Assembly (NCBI GenBank): GCA_942493335.1 | Contig: OW818693.1 | Span: 1,550,001 to 1,614,000 of the forward strand | Direction of reading: 5' to 3' | Source of the DNA: JAEWSN01 sp942493335 | GTDB lineage: Bacteria; Bacillota; Clostridia; DSM-8532 | DNA: 64,000 nucleotides | In this document: piece by piece, positions 18,534-28,935 of the stretch | Layout: each line of letters starts with the position of its first letter | How positions within the stretch are numbered: the stretch's first letter is position 1 | Translations under genes and position numbers: made by a program | The notes under the pieces: model-generated | Seen by the model: only the letters and a program-made list of their open reading frames with translations | Database searches by the model: none | What the model was told of the DNA's origin: nothing

Positions 18534-19120
18534 ATGCCGAGGATTCAGACCCTCATTTCCGACGCTCTCGATGTCTTCTTTGCCGAGCAAGGCGAACGTG
18601 AAAAGCGCTTACCTTTTCTTATCAACACACATTTGCAACTTCACAACAGCGCTAGACAGACCATCGCTAAGCTAGACGATGTATTTGAAGCACTCCAGGG
18701 AGATAGTGGTGCGCTTGCAGTTAATCCAGTGGATTACTATTCGGATAGGCGAGCACTCATTATAGAAAATAATGAGCACCAGCATTTCACACCAATGCGC
18801 CAAATCGCCTTGTCATACTATACCTCTATTTCGCACATTGGGTTCAATCTTGATGAATACAAAGAAATCTGTGACATAAAGGCGAAGCCGCTTTGCTTAG
18901 AGGCCCGGCTGGATACCGAAGGCCAACAACGGAATTCAGCTTCCCGAATGGAAGAGCATCTCAAAGAGCCTATTTTGATACACTAAAGGACGTACGGCCT
19001 TTCATGAATGGGCTTCATCCAACGATTTGAATCCCTGTGCCAGCCCTACGATGCAATATCGAGGCACATGCCGAGTTGGTCAGTGAGTTGAGAGAACGGA
19101 TAGCACCTATTCTTGAGTAG
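18534..19120 (+). pseudogene. broken partner gene of the nuclease-like gene
   Basis: It starts MPRIQTLISDALDVFF after a clear AGGAGG. The frame continues to about 18930, then the neighbouring frame carries the sense (FSFPNGRASQRAYFDTLKDV), hits an in-frame stop near 19028, and continues with AHAELVSELRERIAPILE to 19120. One frameshift plus one stop. No family recognised. Confidence 0.5.
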
Positions 19121-19200
19121 GAGCAATTTCATAGGTAGTCGCCGATATTGATACATATCTCGAAAACAGTAACGATATCAGATAATGAGGAGGAGTAACA

Positions 19201-19980
19201 GTGCGGTTAAGCGACGTACTATCAAAACTACCTGTACTCGAATATAAGCAAGTTGAAGGATTCCTTGGTGTTAAGGAACTTATTAAGGGTAAACAACGAA
19301 AAATTCAAATTGGGAAAATAGCGTTAAACTATTATTGTAAAAACTGCAATGACATCCGAACATTCTATTCTAATGATGACCTTTACTGTATCAGAGTGAA
19401 TGAGCACCTTATCAGTATTGATAGTGTAATTTTCTGTCATTGTGAAGCATCAGTTCAAATATGGTTTTTAGTTGATTGTGATAGCGATATTTCTACATAC
19501 GCCCCAAGTGTTCGCATAATAAATCGGACTGAAAAACTGTCAAACAAGGTGATGCTTAACAAAGAAGAGTACGGAGTTTATTCTGAACTCCTAGAAAAGT
19601 CGCAAAGAGCATACCGCGACAGACTCGGTGCTGGCTCAATGGTATATTTACGTAAGGTATATGAACAAATCACGGTGAATGTCGCAAATGTAGAAAATAT
19701 ACCTATAGTTAATGATAAAGGTAAGCCAAAACCCTTCAGACTATTACTAGAAGAAGTTGATAAAAAAAGTAGCATTATCCCAAGAGAATTCGCTGAGAAT
19801 GGATATCAATTGTTCCGCGAGCTAAGCGACGTGGTTCATGGTGAATATGACGAAGGCCTTGGTTTGATTAAGTATGAGCCCCTATATAAACTCATTATCG
19901 GGATACTTGATAACGTGAGAAAAAGTGAAGAATTACGTATTGCTATCAAGACTCTTGGTTGGACAAATAAGTCAGAATAA
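19201..19980 (+). CDS. DUF4145-like protein with zinc-finger N-terminus
   Basis: 259 residues; GTG start with GAGGAGG 6 bases upstream. N-terminal Cys pattern YYCKNCNDIRTFYS...IFCHCEA suggests a zinc ribbon, followed by a helical part whose ending (ELSDVVHGEYDEGLGLIKYEPL) resembles the DUF4145 region common in restriction and defence islands. No catalytic residues recognised. It stands alone; its role is inferred only from context. Confidence 0.6.
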   Translation: MRLSDVLSKLPVLEYKQVEGFLGVKELIKGKQRKIQIGKIALNYYCKNCNDIRTFYSNDDLYCIRVNEHLISIDSVIFCHCEASVQIWFLVDCDSDISTYAPSVRIINRTEKLSNKVMLNKEEYGVYSELLEKSQRAYRDRLGAGSMVYLRKVYEQITVNVANVENIPIVNDKGKPKPFRLLLEEVDKKSSIIPREFAENGYQLFRELSDVVHGEYDEGLGLIKYEPLYKLIIGILDNVRKSEELRIAIKTLGWTNKSE

Positions 19981-20110
19981 CATGCCTGTAAAAAGGAAAT
20001 ACTTGTTCAGTGGCTTGGAAAGACATAGATAGGGAGATTTCTAGACAACGCCTGTTGTCCTCGATTTTCTATACGATAATGTGCTGATGCTTTGACGAAA
20101 ACTATACACT

Positions 20111-20734
20111 TTATGACCGAAGTCCATTGATTTTTTTTACAAGTTCATCTCTCCTGCGCCATTTTATAGAAAGCACATCGCAAGCTACTTCCCAGTCAGG
20201 CACATCAATGTCTTTTATTACGCTTTTCACATATGTGTGATATGCGGCTCTGTTAAAATCCTCAATGCTCCCTTTATGGCCAACAATATCCAAAAGCTCG
20301 CTCGCTTTGATAATACCTTCAGTCAGCTTGACATTGCAGCGCCGTACATTTATGTTCAGTATCCTGTGAATCCCTCTGGGAACAACCGTGCTGATAACCT
20401 CGGCATACTTACTAATCTGCGTCGTTATGTGCTTTCGGTTATATAGGCGATACCCAATCAACACGCCGCGATTGGCACAGGTCAAGAATGGAATCACTTC
20501 TCGCTCAGAAATGCCAAGAAGCCCAAAACGTGTCATTACCGTTCTGCAGTAAACTCCCCGTCCTATTCGCATCATCTCTCCACGGTTTATCAGCTGACTA
20601 ATGGCTCGGTGGATTTGCGATGACGAACAGCCGGAATGATAACTCTTCAAATGAGCAAGGAAAATTGGCTCTTGATACGGCAACTCAAGGAGTCTGTCGA
20701 CTAGGATGATGTTTGCCAATCGTTGTTCCTCCAT
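20111..20734 (-). CDS. AbiEi-like/DUF6088 antitoxin-type regulator
   Basis: About 207 residues. The N-terminal half is a winged helix (SSSQIHRAISQLINRGEMMRIGRGVYCRT), followed by the AbiEi-like middle GVLIGYRLYNRKHIT and VVPRGIHRILN. Such proteins are the antitoxin or regulator half of type IV AbiE modules. The AbiEii nucleotidyltransferase partner is not present. It is the last gene downstream of hsdR and the JAMM gene, with only 32 bp between the proposed start and the JAMM gene stop. The start could also be 20755. Confidence 0.6.
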   Translation of the reverse strand: MEEQRLANIILVDRLLELPYQEPIFLAHLKSYHSGCSSSQIHRAISQLINRGEMMRIGRGVYCRTVMTRFGLLGISEREVIPFLTCANRGVLIGYRLYNRKHITTQISKYAEVISTVVPRGIHRILNINVRRCNVKLTEGIIKASELLDIVGHKGSIEDFNRAAYHTYVKSVIKDIDVPDWEVACDVLSIKWRRRDELVKKINGLRS

Positions 20735-20766
20735 AAAACAAACATGCTCACCCATATGGTTAGCAA

Positions 20767-21489
20767 CTATATTTCACCAGGAATATGCTTGATTCTGCCT
20801 TTTTCGCGGACAGGCTTCCCAAATCGTGAGTATTCTTCAGCAACTGCAAAAGCAGAAGGACAATCAAGAAAAACGCGTTCATCATCATGAGCGGAAATCC
20901 GCAGATTACCTTTATCATCCTTTTTCGCGACGTATGCAGAAATCCATATCCTATACCGGTTCAGAGTAAACACAATAGCGCTATTCCGAATTGCTTCCGC
21001 AGGTTTCGTACCTCTTCTCTTCAGCTCACATATAGTAACAGCTATGCCAACTCGGTACTTGTGTTCAATCCAGTAGTCAGAATTGCCTTCAATGTGAAGA
21101 TAATCTTCCTCAGAGAAATCATAACCCTCAATCGATTCAACCTCATGGATATCCTTATATGGATGGGTGTGAAAGTCGCCCAAACACTCGTACTGCGGCC
21201 AAAATGACGTAAGGATGTCCCGTTTTAGGCTAATCGACTCTTCCTTTGGATAACATGAGCCTGTATTCCTAACAGTTGAAGTATCGACGGTTACCATGTC
21301 CACACTGTACAGAACGTCATTTCTGGGAAGGTGAACTTCATGGCCGAGAAGGAGCCCGTATGTCTCAAGCTCATTTGCCTTCTTCAGATTTCTTCCGTGT
21401 GGAACACAATATGCCTCAAGGCCACTTAAGCACAATTGAATCAATGCATTCTCTGATATTCTGATGTAATAGTTAGGCTCATTTCGCAT
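20767..21489 (-). CDS. JAB/MPN (JAMM) protease-like protein
   Basis: 240 residues with a complete JAMM metal site: Glu42 in ETYGLLLGH, His107 and His109 in DFHTHP, Ser126 and Asp129 in SEED. JAMM proteins are zinc isopeptidases or proteases. It lies 53 bp after hsdR in the same direction, so it is probably co-transcribed with the restriction operon. No substrate is visible. A second JAMM domain is encoded at 31173-33434, unrelated in layout. Confidence 0.7.
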   Translation of the reverse strand: MRNEPNYYIRISENALIQLCLSGLEAYCVPHGRNLKKANELETYGLLLGHEVHLPRNDVLYSVDMVTVDTSTVRNTGSCYPKEESISLKRDILTSFWPQYECLGDFHTHPYKDIHEVESIEGYDFSEEDYLHIEGNSDYWIEHKYRVGIAVTICELKRRGTKPAEAIRNSAIVFTLNRYRIWISAYVAKKDDKGNLRISAHDDERVFLDCPSAFAVAEEYSRFGKPVREKGRIKHIPGEI

Positions 21490-21542
21490 ATGCTACCCCG
21501 TCAAAACCCATTGAAGGTATACGTCTATCCATAACAATCTCT

Positions 21543-24500
21543 TCACCCAATACCGAAGAACTTCTCGAAAAAGCGCTCAAGGATAGACGCAATCTTGTCC
21601 TTGATTGATTTACGCTTCCCGCCAAACCGTGAGACTGGAGGCATGATTGCATCAAACTCCATGCCCGTCACCTTCAATACGCCATCCTTCATGGCATTGT
21701 CGATATAACGGCGGGTCTCTTCCGGCTTCAGGTTTTCTGCCGTGATGATTTCGACAAGTTCCTTCTCCTTTTTTTCCGCAACATGCTGTTTCCAACTGCC
21801 CCGAACATCTCCGACGGAGTTCACCGTCGCGATAAACGATTCGATGAGGTCTTTCTTACTGCGGAGTTGGATGCTTGAATCAATGGCTCGGTCGATGGCA
21901 GCCAAGGCTTCCTTATCCTTGCAGTTCGATTTGTGGTATTTCTCAATCAACGCAAGGATGTAATCGATATTTATTTCAATTTGCCGAATCAACTCGATTT
22001 CAAACTCGATGTCATCGTTAATGTTTTCTTTTCCCTCGCCCCTATCCCTGACAAAGTTCTGATAAATGTCAATGTAGCGGCTTTGATAATCCTGTAGGTC
22101 ACGTTCCGTCAAAAGCTCGTTTCCAATGAATTCATCAAAAGTGGCAAGGATGTTGCGCATCTTCAGGATGGACCCGAACAGCTTAACGAAATCCTTCTGG
22201 TTTTGCTCGCCAATCAAGGTCGAAGTCAGCGGAAATCTGCCCAGCAATGTGTTTACGAGGGTTTCATACCCCTCATGATAAACACCCTTTTCGTCAAAGC
22301 CTTTGTAGTACGCTTCGTATGGCTTCAAAAGAATAATGCCCCCTGCGTCCTTGTCTCCAAAAAGCGACAGTGCCTCATCCGTTTCGTCTTGGAGATTCCT
22401 GAAACAAATAATGTTCCCGTAGGTTTTTACGGAGTTCAAAATCCGGTTTGTTCGGGAAAAGGCTTGCAACAGTCCATGATGTTTCAGGTTTTTGTCGACC
22501 CAAAGTGTGTTGAGCGTTGTTGCATCAAAGCCTGTGAGAAAAATGTTGACGACAATAACCATGTCGACTTCCCGGGACTTGATACGCATGGACAGGTCTT
22601 TGTAGTAGTTCTCAAATCGGTCTGCGTCTGTACAAAAATTTGTGTTGAAGATTGTGTTGTAGTCCCTAATTGCCGCTTCAAGAAAATCACGCGAAGTCTT
22701 GTCGAGCGCATCCGTATCGAATTCCTCATCCGGGAGGGAATCGTTCGGGTCCTCCTCATTTTGCGCAAAGCTGAAAATTGTTGCAATGGTTAGTTGTTGG
22801 CCCGATTCCGCAAGCTGCTTTTTGAACTCAGCATAGTACATTTTGGCCATCTTGATAGAGCTGACCGCAAAGATAGAGTTGAACCCCATGACGCGCTTGC
22901 CCTTAAGCGAATACGCGCTGTTTCGTCGCGTTTTCTGGTCAAAATGCTCAAGGATATACTTGGACACCTCTCGAACTCTCACAGGCGATTCCATGGCATG
23001 TTCCCTGTCAATGGCGTGGACCTGTTTGTCCTTGATTCCCGCCTTTTCCTTGATGGTGTTCGTGTAGTCGACCTTGAATGGTAAAACGTTCTGGTCGTTT
23101 ATGGCATCAATAATGGTGTAGGAGTGGAGCTTGGCACCAAATAGAGATTCCGTTGTTTTGATGACTGAATCCTTGCGTACAGCGTTTTTGGCGTAAATGG
23201 GCGTCCCGGTAAACCCAAACAGATAGTAGTTCTTGAATGCATCGGTAATTTGCTTGTGCATGTCACCAAACTGGGAACGATGGCATTCATCAAAGATGAT
23301 GACCACCTGCTTGTTAAAGACAGCATGCCCCTTGTTCCGCCTGATGAACATATCCATCTTTTGAATGGTCGTGATGATAATGTGGGCGTCGGGGTTGGCC
23401 AGCTGCTTCTGAAGCACCTTGGTTGAGGTGTTGCCGTTTGCTGCCCCCTTCTCAAATTTGTCATACTCTTTCATCGTCTGATAGTCCAAATCTTTCCTAT
23501 CGACGACAAACAGGACTTTGTCGATGAATGGCAGCCCTGCGGCCAACTGAGCAGTTTTGTAGGATGTCAGTGTTTTCCCACTACCCGTAGAGTGGGAGCA
23601 ATACCCACCTGCGTCAATGGTGCCTGCCTTCTTGTAGTTGTGGGAGATGTTGATTTTATTGATAATCTTCTCTGTCGCCGCTATCTGATAGGGCCGGAGC
23701 ACAAGCAACAGGTTCTCGACGGTAAACACGCAATACCTTGTCAGGATGTTCAACAAGGTATGCCTAGAGAAGAATGTCTTTGTGAAATCAACAAGGTCGT
23801 CAATTCGACGATTCTTCTCATCTGCCCAGAACGAGGTGAATTCATAACTGTTACTGGTCTTCTTGCTTTTCTCCTTTGATGCCGTGGCAAGCTCCCTCAC
23901 GTGGCTATCGCGGGTTGTGTTGGAATAGTATTTTGTCGACGTTCCATTGGAGATGACAAACAACTGAACATACTCATACAGACCGTTTGAGGCCCAGAAA
24001 CTGTCGCGCTGGTATCGGTTGATTTGATTGAACGCTTCCCGGAGCGCGATTCCTCTCCGCTTCAACTCAAAATGGACAAGAGGCAGTCCATTGACCAAAA
24101 TTGTAACATCATATCTGGTATTGTGGGCCCCTTCACTTTCCTGGTACTGGTTGAGAACCTGCAACTGGTTGTTATGGACCATTTTCTTGTCGATGAGCAT
24201 AATGTTCTTACTCGTGCCATCATCTCGCTTGAGAAGTTGAATGTGGTCGACCTGAATCTTGCGGGTCTTCTCAACAATCCCCTCCGTCGAGTTCGAGATG
24301 CATTCCTTGTAGAAGCGGGTCCACTCATCGTCAGAAAATGTAAAATCATTCAGCAACTCAAGCTGCTTTCTCAGATTCGTAATCATCTCTTGCGAGTTGT
24401 GAATCGTCGCATACTCATATCCCTGTGACACGAGCTGTTTGATAAACTCGCGTTCAAGGTCTGCCTCGCTTTGATAGGACGTTTGACGAGTCTGGGATGG

Positions 24501-24560
24501 CTCATATTCCGTTACTACTGTTTTCTCGTCAGTCGAGGCGACCACATGATAAACTTTCAT
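21543..24560 (-). CDS. hsdR: type I restriction enzyme R subunit
   Basis: 1005 residues, motor and nuclease of a type I restriction enzyme. Nuclease motif: Asp151 in YDVTILV and Glu165-x-Lys167 in HFELKRRG. Helicase: Walker A HSTGSGKT (323-330), DECH (424-427), GFTGTP, and later helicase blocks (VVNIFLTGFDATTLNTLW). Length and domain order are normal. Third gene of hsdM-hsdS-hsdR on the minus strand, 12 bp after hsdS. No frameshift; likely active. Confidence 0.96.
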   Translation of the reverse strand: MKVYHVVASTDEKTVVTEYEPSQTRQTSYQSEADLEREFIKQLVSQGYEYATIHNSQEMITNLRKQLELLNDFTFSDDEWTRFYKECISNSTEGIVEKTRKIQVDHIQLLKRDDGTSKNIMLIDKKMVHNNQLQVLNQYQESEGAHNTRYDVTILVNGLPLVHFELKRRGIALREAFNQINRYQRDSFWASNGLYEYVQLFVISNGTSTKYYSNTTRDSHVRELATASKEKSKKTSNSYEFTSFWADEKNRRIDDLVDFTKTFFSRHTLLNILTRYCVFTVENLLLVLRPYQIAATEKIINKINISHNYKKAGTIDAGGYCSHSTGSGKTLTSYKTAQLAAGLPFIDKVLFVVDRKDLDYQTMKEYDKFEKGAANGNTSTKVLQKQLANPDAHIIITTIQKMDMFIRRNKGHAVFNKQVVIIFDECHRSQFGDMHKQITDAFKNYYLFGFTGTPIYAKNAVRKDSVIKTTESLFGAKLHSYTIIDAINDQNVLPFKVDYTNTIKEKAGIKDKQVHAIDREHAMESPVRVREVSKYILEHFDQKTRRNSAYSLKGKRVMGFNSIFAVSSIKMAKMYYAEFKKQLAESGQQLTIATIFSFAQNEEDPNDSLPDEEFDTDALDKTSRDFLEAAIRDYNTIFNTNFCTDADRFENYYKDLSMRIKSREVDMVIVVNIFLTGFDATTLNTLWVDKNLKHHGLLQAFSRTNRILNSVKTYGNIICFRNLQDETDEALSLFGDKDAGGIILLKPYEAYYKGFDEKGVYHEGYETLVNTLLGRFPLTSTLIGEQNQKDFVKLFGSILKMRNILATFDEFIGNELLTERDLQDYQSRYIDIYQNFVRDRGEGKENINDDIEFEIELIRQIEINIDYILALIEKYHKSNCKDKEALAAIDRAIDSSIQLRSKKDLIESFIATVNSVGDVRGSWKQHVAEKKEKELVEIITAENLKPEETRRYIDNAMKDGVLKVTGMEFDAIMPPVSRFGGKRKSIKDKIASILERFFEKFFGIG

Positions 24561-24572
24561 TCGTACTCCTTC

Positions 24573-25823
24573 TCACATCGCCTTTTCAAAGGAAAGCAGT
24601 TTGTCTCTGTAGTATTCGTACTGCTGCTGCCGTGCTTCTATTTCGGCGGGCAGACCCGTCGTCAAATCATTGCAGAGCAAATCAAATTGGTCGAGGATGC
24701 GGACTATTTCTTCCTGAATGGGGAGAGGGGGAACGAGAACAGGTACGCGAGCTATAGAATTACTCATTAACTTTGGGTTGCCCATCCCGGGACTAACATA
24801 GTCCTTAACAATTGACTGGAGCCAATAGAACAGAAAACGGGTACATAATTCTGTAGGGATAGACACGCTTAAGAGGCCACATACATTTGTAATGCTGAAT
24901 TTCTCGTTCGAATGGAAGAATACAGACCCTGCATTTGCGCCATCAGTCGTCCATGTGATAGATTCAAAGTCATAATCATAATTGTCAATGTATCCGAATA
25001 TTCCGTTGTTCAATGTCTGCGATGAGTACACTGGATAAACTCCAGCATTAGCTCGAAGATAGTCTTTTGACATAACGCGCCCACGAGTTATCATACACAT
25101 CTCGTCAAGATTTTTATACTCCACCCCATCCGGGCATAACTCATCAATCAGTTTCCGAATCGTCCCAGTCTTCCTCTGCAGACCTTCTTCCGAAAAATCA
25201 AGCATCTTATTTTGATAATACTCATACTGCTGCTTGCGAGCCGTCCGCTCCGCGTTTAGCTCCGCCTTCAATTCCGTTGTCAACTCCGTGAATGTGTCGA
25301 GGATGCGGACAATTTCTTCCTGAATGGAGAGAGGGGGGATGGGGATTTCAATTGCCTTTATTGCTGGTACACTTGAATGAACGACTTTGCTCTTCACTTT
25401 ACCAGCACTCTTATGTTTTTGTGCATCTGCTGTCGACAGGACATACGAAAGATACTTAGGGTTCTGATTATGCTTCAGTACAACCATGTCGCCGCCAGCC
25501 AAACACTTTTCATGGCCAACGTACGCTGTTGACTTAGCGATATCCGCCACGTTTTCTCCCGTTATAGCAAATAAAATGTCACCGTGCTCGAAATATTTCG
25601 GATTTTGAATGGCGGCTTCTTCAGTGTGTGAAACACACTCATCAAACCATATCCCATATGTTGTATAAATTTCCCCATACCGGACACAGGAAATCCCATA
25701 TGGGACTACCTGGTCTCGCGTGATTCCCGAACCCCGATAAACATCGGTAGCGATTTCTCCAATAGCTTTTATCTCTACCCCATCGGGGCACAGCTCCGCA
25801 ATCAGTTCTTCAATCCTGCTCAT
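24573..25823 (-). CDS. hsdS: type I restriction enzyme specificity subunit
   Basis: 416 residues with the standard two-repeat design: two target-recognition domains, each followed by a conserved helix block (PPLSIQEEIVRILDTF and PPLPIQEEIVRILDQF) and QQYEYY. The first repeat opens with LCPDGVEIKAIGEIA, the second with LCPDGVEYKNLDEMC. Determines which DNA sequence is methylated or cut. Overlaps hsdM by 4 bp. Confidence 0.95.
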   Translation of the reverse strand: MSRIEELIAELCPDGVEIKAIGEIATDVYRGSGITRDQVVPYGISCVRYGEIYTTYGIWFDECVSHTEEAAIQNPKYFEHGDILFAITGENVADIAKSTAYVGHEKCLAGGDMVVLKHNQNPKYLSYVLSTADAQKHKSAGKVKSKVVHSSVPAIKAIEIPIPPLSIQEEIVRILDTFTELTTELKAELNAERTARKQQYEYYQNKMLDFSEEGLQRKTGTIRKLIDELCPDGVEYKNLDEMCMITRGRVMSKDYLRANAGVYPVYSSQTLNNGIFGYIDNYDYDFESITWTTDGANAGSVFFHSNEKFSITNVCGLLSVSIPTELCTRFLFYWLQSIVKDYVSPGMGNPKLMSNSIARVPVLVPPLPIQEEIVRILDQFDLLCNDLTTGLPAEIEARQQQYEYYRDKLLSFEKAM

Positions 25824-27388
25824 GCTTCCACCTCGATTTCATCGATAATTGCCGCAATTTTGTCGCGAAGCTGCTGAGCCCTGGTGACGATTGTTTCAAG
25901 CCGTTCGTTCAATTCAGTAATATCAACCACTTCTCGCAAGTCTTTTTGCTCAACGTATGACGAGACGGATAGATTATAGCCATTCTCGGCAATCTGTTTG
26001 TTAGGGACAACCTTTACCATGTGTTCGACATCCTGACGGCCCCACACAGCCTTCAGTATGTTTGCAATGTTATCATCTGTCAGCTTGTTGCCGTTGGTTA
26101 CCTTAACGCATTCTTTAGAAGCGTCAACAAATACCGTCGTACTGGCCTTTTTGTTCTTCTTTAGGACCAAGATATTTGTGGAGATAGAGGTTCCATAAAA
26201 CAAGGACCCTGGGAGCTGGATGTTTGCTTCGACATAATTGTTGTCAATCAGATACTGCCGAATCTTTTGCTCAGCTCCGCCCCGATACATAATTCCAGGA
26301 AAACAAACAATGGCCGCGACGCCGTTTTCCGACAGCCATGACAACGAATGAAGAATGAACGCAAAATCAGCCTTTGATTTCGGGGCAAGCACTCCGGCGG
26401 GGGCAAATCTTGGGTCGTTGATAAGTGTTGGGCTCCCATCCCCAATCCAACGGACGCTGTAAGGTGGATTCGATACGATAGCTTCAAAGGGTTCTTCGTC
26501 CCAGTGGTGTGGCTCAGTCAGGGTGTCTCCATGCTTAATGTCAAACTTGTCAGGGCCGACATCATGCAGGAACATGTTAATTTTGCACAACTGGCTGGTG
26601 ACCGACGAAATCTCCTGCCCGTAGAAACCCATTCTGACATTTTCCTTGCCAAGAATCTTGGCAAACTTCAGCAGAAGTGAGCCACTCCCGCATGCGGGGT
26701 CATAAACCTTGTTGACTTCCGTTCTTCCATATAGTGCCAAATGAGCCAGGAGCATCGATGCTTCAGGCGGCGTGAAATATTCTCCGCCCGATTTCCCTGC
26801 ATTGGACGCATACATCCCCATAAGGTATTCGTATGCATCTCCAAACGCGTCAATGGAGCTGCCATGGCCGTATCCAAAATCCATTTCGCCGATGCCATTC
26901 ATCAACTTGACGAGTGCAGAATTCCTACTCGCAACGGTTGCTCCGAGTTTGTTGCTGTTGACATCAAGTTCGTTAAACAATCCCTTAAAGTCTTCCTCAC
27001 TCTCATAACCGCGAGCGGATGCCTCAATGGCGTCGAGAGCCTTTCCCAGCTTTTCATTGATGTTGGGGTCAGATGAAGCATTCTTACGGACATTGCAAAA
27101 GAGCTGGCTGGGAAGAATGAAGAACCCCTTTACTTGGACGAATTCTTCGCGAGCCTGCTCTGCATCTTCATCGGAAATTTCAGAATACTTGAACCCAATA
27201 TTCCCAGCAGCTTCTTCGCCCTTGTTGATATAGTTTTCTTGGTTCTCGGAAATATACCGATAGAACAACATCCCAAGAACATATTGCTTGAAGTCCCATC
27301 CATCCACGCTACCACGTAAATCGTTCGCAATTGCCCAAATCCCCTTGTACAGTTCGCTTCTTTCAACCTCACGTTTGTTTTCTGCCAT
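25820..27388 (-). CDS. hsdM: type I DNA N6-adenine methyltransferase subunit
   Basis: 522 residues. N-terminal helical domain, GEYFTP (202-207), SAM-binding DPACGSGSLL (230-239) and catalytic NPPY (307-310): all motifs of the N6-adenine methyltransferase. First gene of the operon; AAGGAG lies upstream of the ATG. It protects host DNA and forms the core M2S complex with hsdS. Confidence 0.96.
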   Translation of the reverse strand: MAENKREVERSELYKGIWAIANDLRGSVDGWDFKQYVLGMLFYRYISENQENYINKGEEAAGNIGFKYSEISDEDAEQAREEFVQVKGFFILPSQLFCNVRKNASSDPNINEKLGKALDAIEASARGYESEEDFKGLFNELDVNSNKLGATVASRNSALVKLMNGIGEMDFGYGHGSSIDAFGDAYEYLMGMYASNAGKSGGEYFTPPEASMLLAHLALYGRTEVNKVYDPACGSGSLLLKFAKILGKENVRMGFYGQEISSVTSQLCKINMFLHDVGPDKFDIKHGDTLTEPHHWDEEPFEAIVSNPPYSVRWIGDGSPTLINDPRFAPAGVLAPKSKADFAFILHSLSWLSENGVAAIVCFPGIMYRGGAEQKIRQYLIDNNYVEANIQLPGSLFYGTSISTNILVLKKNKKASTTVFVDASKECVKVTNGNKLTDDNIANILKAVWGRQDVEHMVKVVPNKQIAENGYNLSVSSYVEQKDLREVVDITELNERLETIVTRAQQLRDKIAAIIDEIEVEA

Positions 27389-27759
27389 TATGATTCTCCT
27401 TTGTTTATAGTTATCGGATTCGTGTACCCGTTTACATTCACAATTCTATCCGTATTCTTCCATTGGTCAACACAGATGTCAACCTACTTCTCCTCTTTTC
27501 CGTTATTGGCCCCCATAACACGGAAAGGTCGAACACGCATTATCAACGAACTTATGGACGGAAGAATCTTCATCAAGAATATCACACCTGCCGGACAATG
27601 TATGGGCTTTCATGAAGTGATTATGAAGCTTGTTCATTCCGAATCCTCACTTAACATTCGTCTCGAAGGACAACCAATGTTTCAGGCACTGATATTAGCA
27701 AACAGAAAGCTGCTCTACATCAAATGGAGCAGCCTTCTGTTAATAAATCGACAACATCA

Positions 27760-28735
27760 TTACTCTTCAACCACGGGGAACACACGATTGAGTTCCGCCT
27801 GTGTTTCCGCGATATCTTTCCCAATGCCCGGCATCATCTCAAACGACACCTTGAACAATGTATAGTCTTCTTCAACGACGTCATTGACGATAAGTTGAAC
27901 TGAATTGAAAGTTTTTTGCAAATCGCTTGCCACATATTGTGGAGCGTCTGAGCTGATGCTGGTGGAGTAATCGACTGCAATTGGCGTTGATTGTTTTCAA
28001 GCGACTTTCATAGAGCATTGCTCCCTCAAGAATTGAAGCATCGGTATATGAAGTGGGATTTTCGATAACATCCATGTTATAGTCGCCATAATCACCGACG
28101 ATGCTCTGATATCTGTTCGTGAAACACCCCATATCCTCAATATACGATGTTTTTTCCTCGGTGAACTGTAACCTCTTATCGCCCTCCAAGGCAACTTGAG
28201 ATGTCGCACTTGGGGTGACTTCTTCTGAAGGAGAAGGCCATGCCTCTGATGGTGAAGGTAATACCGCTTAAGGAACTGAGGCAACTGGTGACACGGCTGT
28301 TTGTGACTCGATGGTCTTGGCATCACTGTCGCTTGATTGTTTGAAAAGACCCGTTTGAACCGGAATGAAGATGAAAATAAAACGACAATTGCAGTAACTA
28401 TTAGCTTCACTTTGCGCTTTATACACTCATTTATCCAAAGTAACAACAAGCCGAGCGGCCAGAACAGCACCAAGAAATGATTGCAATCCATGGTTTCTGA
28501 TAGAACGGTTCTCTTCTGGGGGAGGCCGGTGGATATGATGCTGCATTATCATATACCTTGAGGTATCTGCATAGCAGTTGGTTGGACCATTCTGCGCCCA
28601 CGCATACCATCCATGGCCTTGCCCATCTGAAGACATATTGTTATTTGGTCCAGTATTCATGGGCCCATTCTGTTGGTCGTGCCTCGGTGTTCCATTGTCG
28701 CCTTCAATGTTCCACCCACTGTGATATGAATTCAT
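27760..28735 (-). pseudogene. decayed membrane-anchored protein gene
   Basis: Successive minus-strand frames together form one protein: an Asn/Gly/Pro-rich N-terminus (from 28735), a membrane segment with FWPLGLLLLWINE and LIVTAIVVLFSSSF, a Pro/Ser-rich linker with an internal stop (VASVP*AVLPSPSEAWPS), LQFTEEKTSYIEDMG, and finally DYSTSISSDAPQYVAS to RVFPVVEE with a stop at 27760. At least three frameshifts and one stop. The WPLGLyLmW pattern is typical of anchored extracytoplasmic proteins of Bacillota. Confidence 0.6.
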
Positions 28736-28935
28736 ATTGCATACCTCGTATGCAATATGCTAATCAGATATCGTAGAACAGTAACTCATAGCAGAGCGGA
28801 CCAAGATGAACGTATTCGCTTGCCCATTATTGACATCGCTCTACGATATGAATGCAACCAATAGAGCCCTATTCCATAAAGGAAGTGTGACCGCTATGCA
28901 CTCCACCAGTAATACGTCAAATTTGAAGCAAACGC

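Noticed and set aside
27401..27865. 154-codon plus-strand frame upstream of hsdM
   Set aside because: The minus-strand frame over 27760-27960 has clear protein sense and a good stop; the plus frame lacks a ribosome site and family features.
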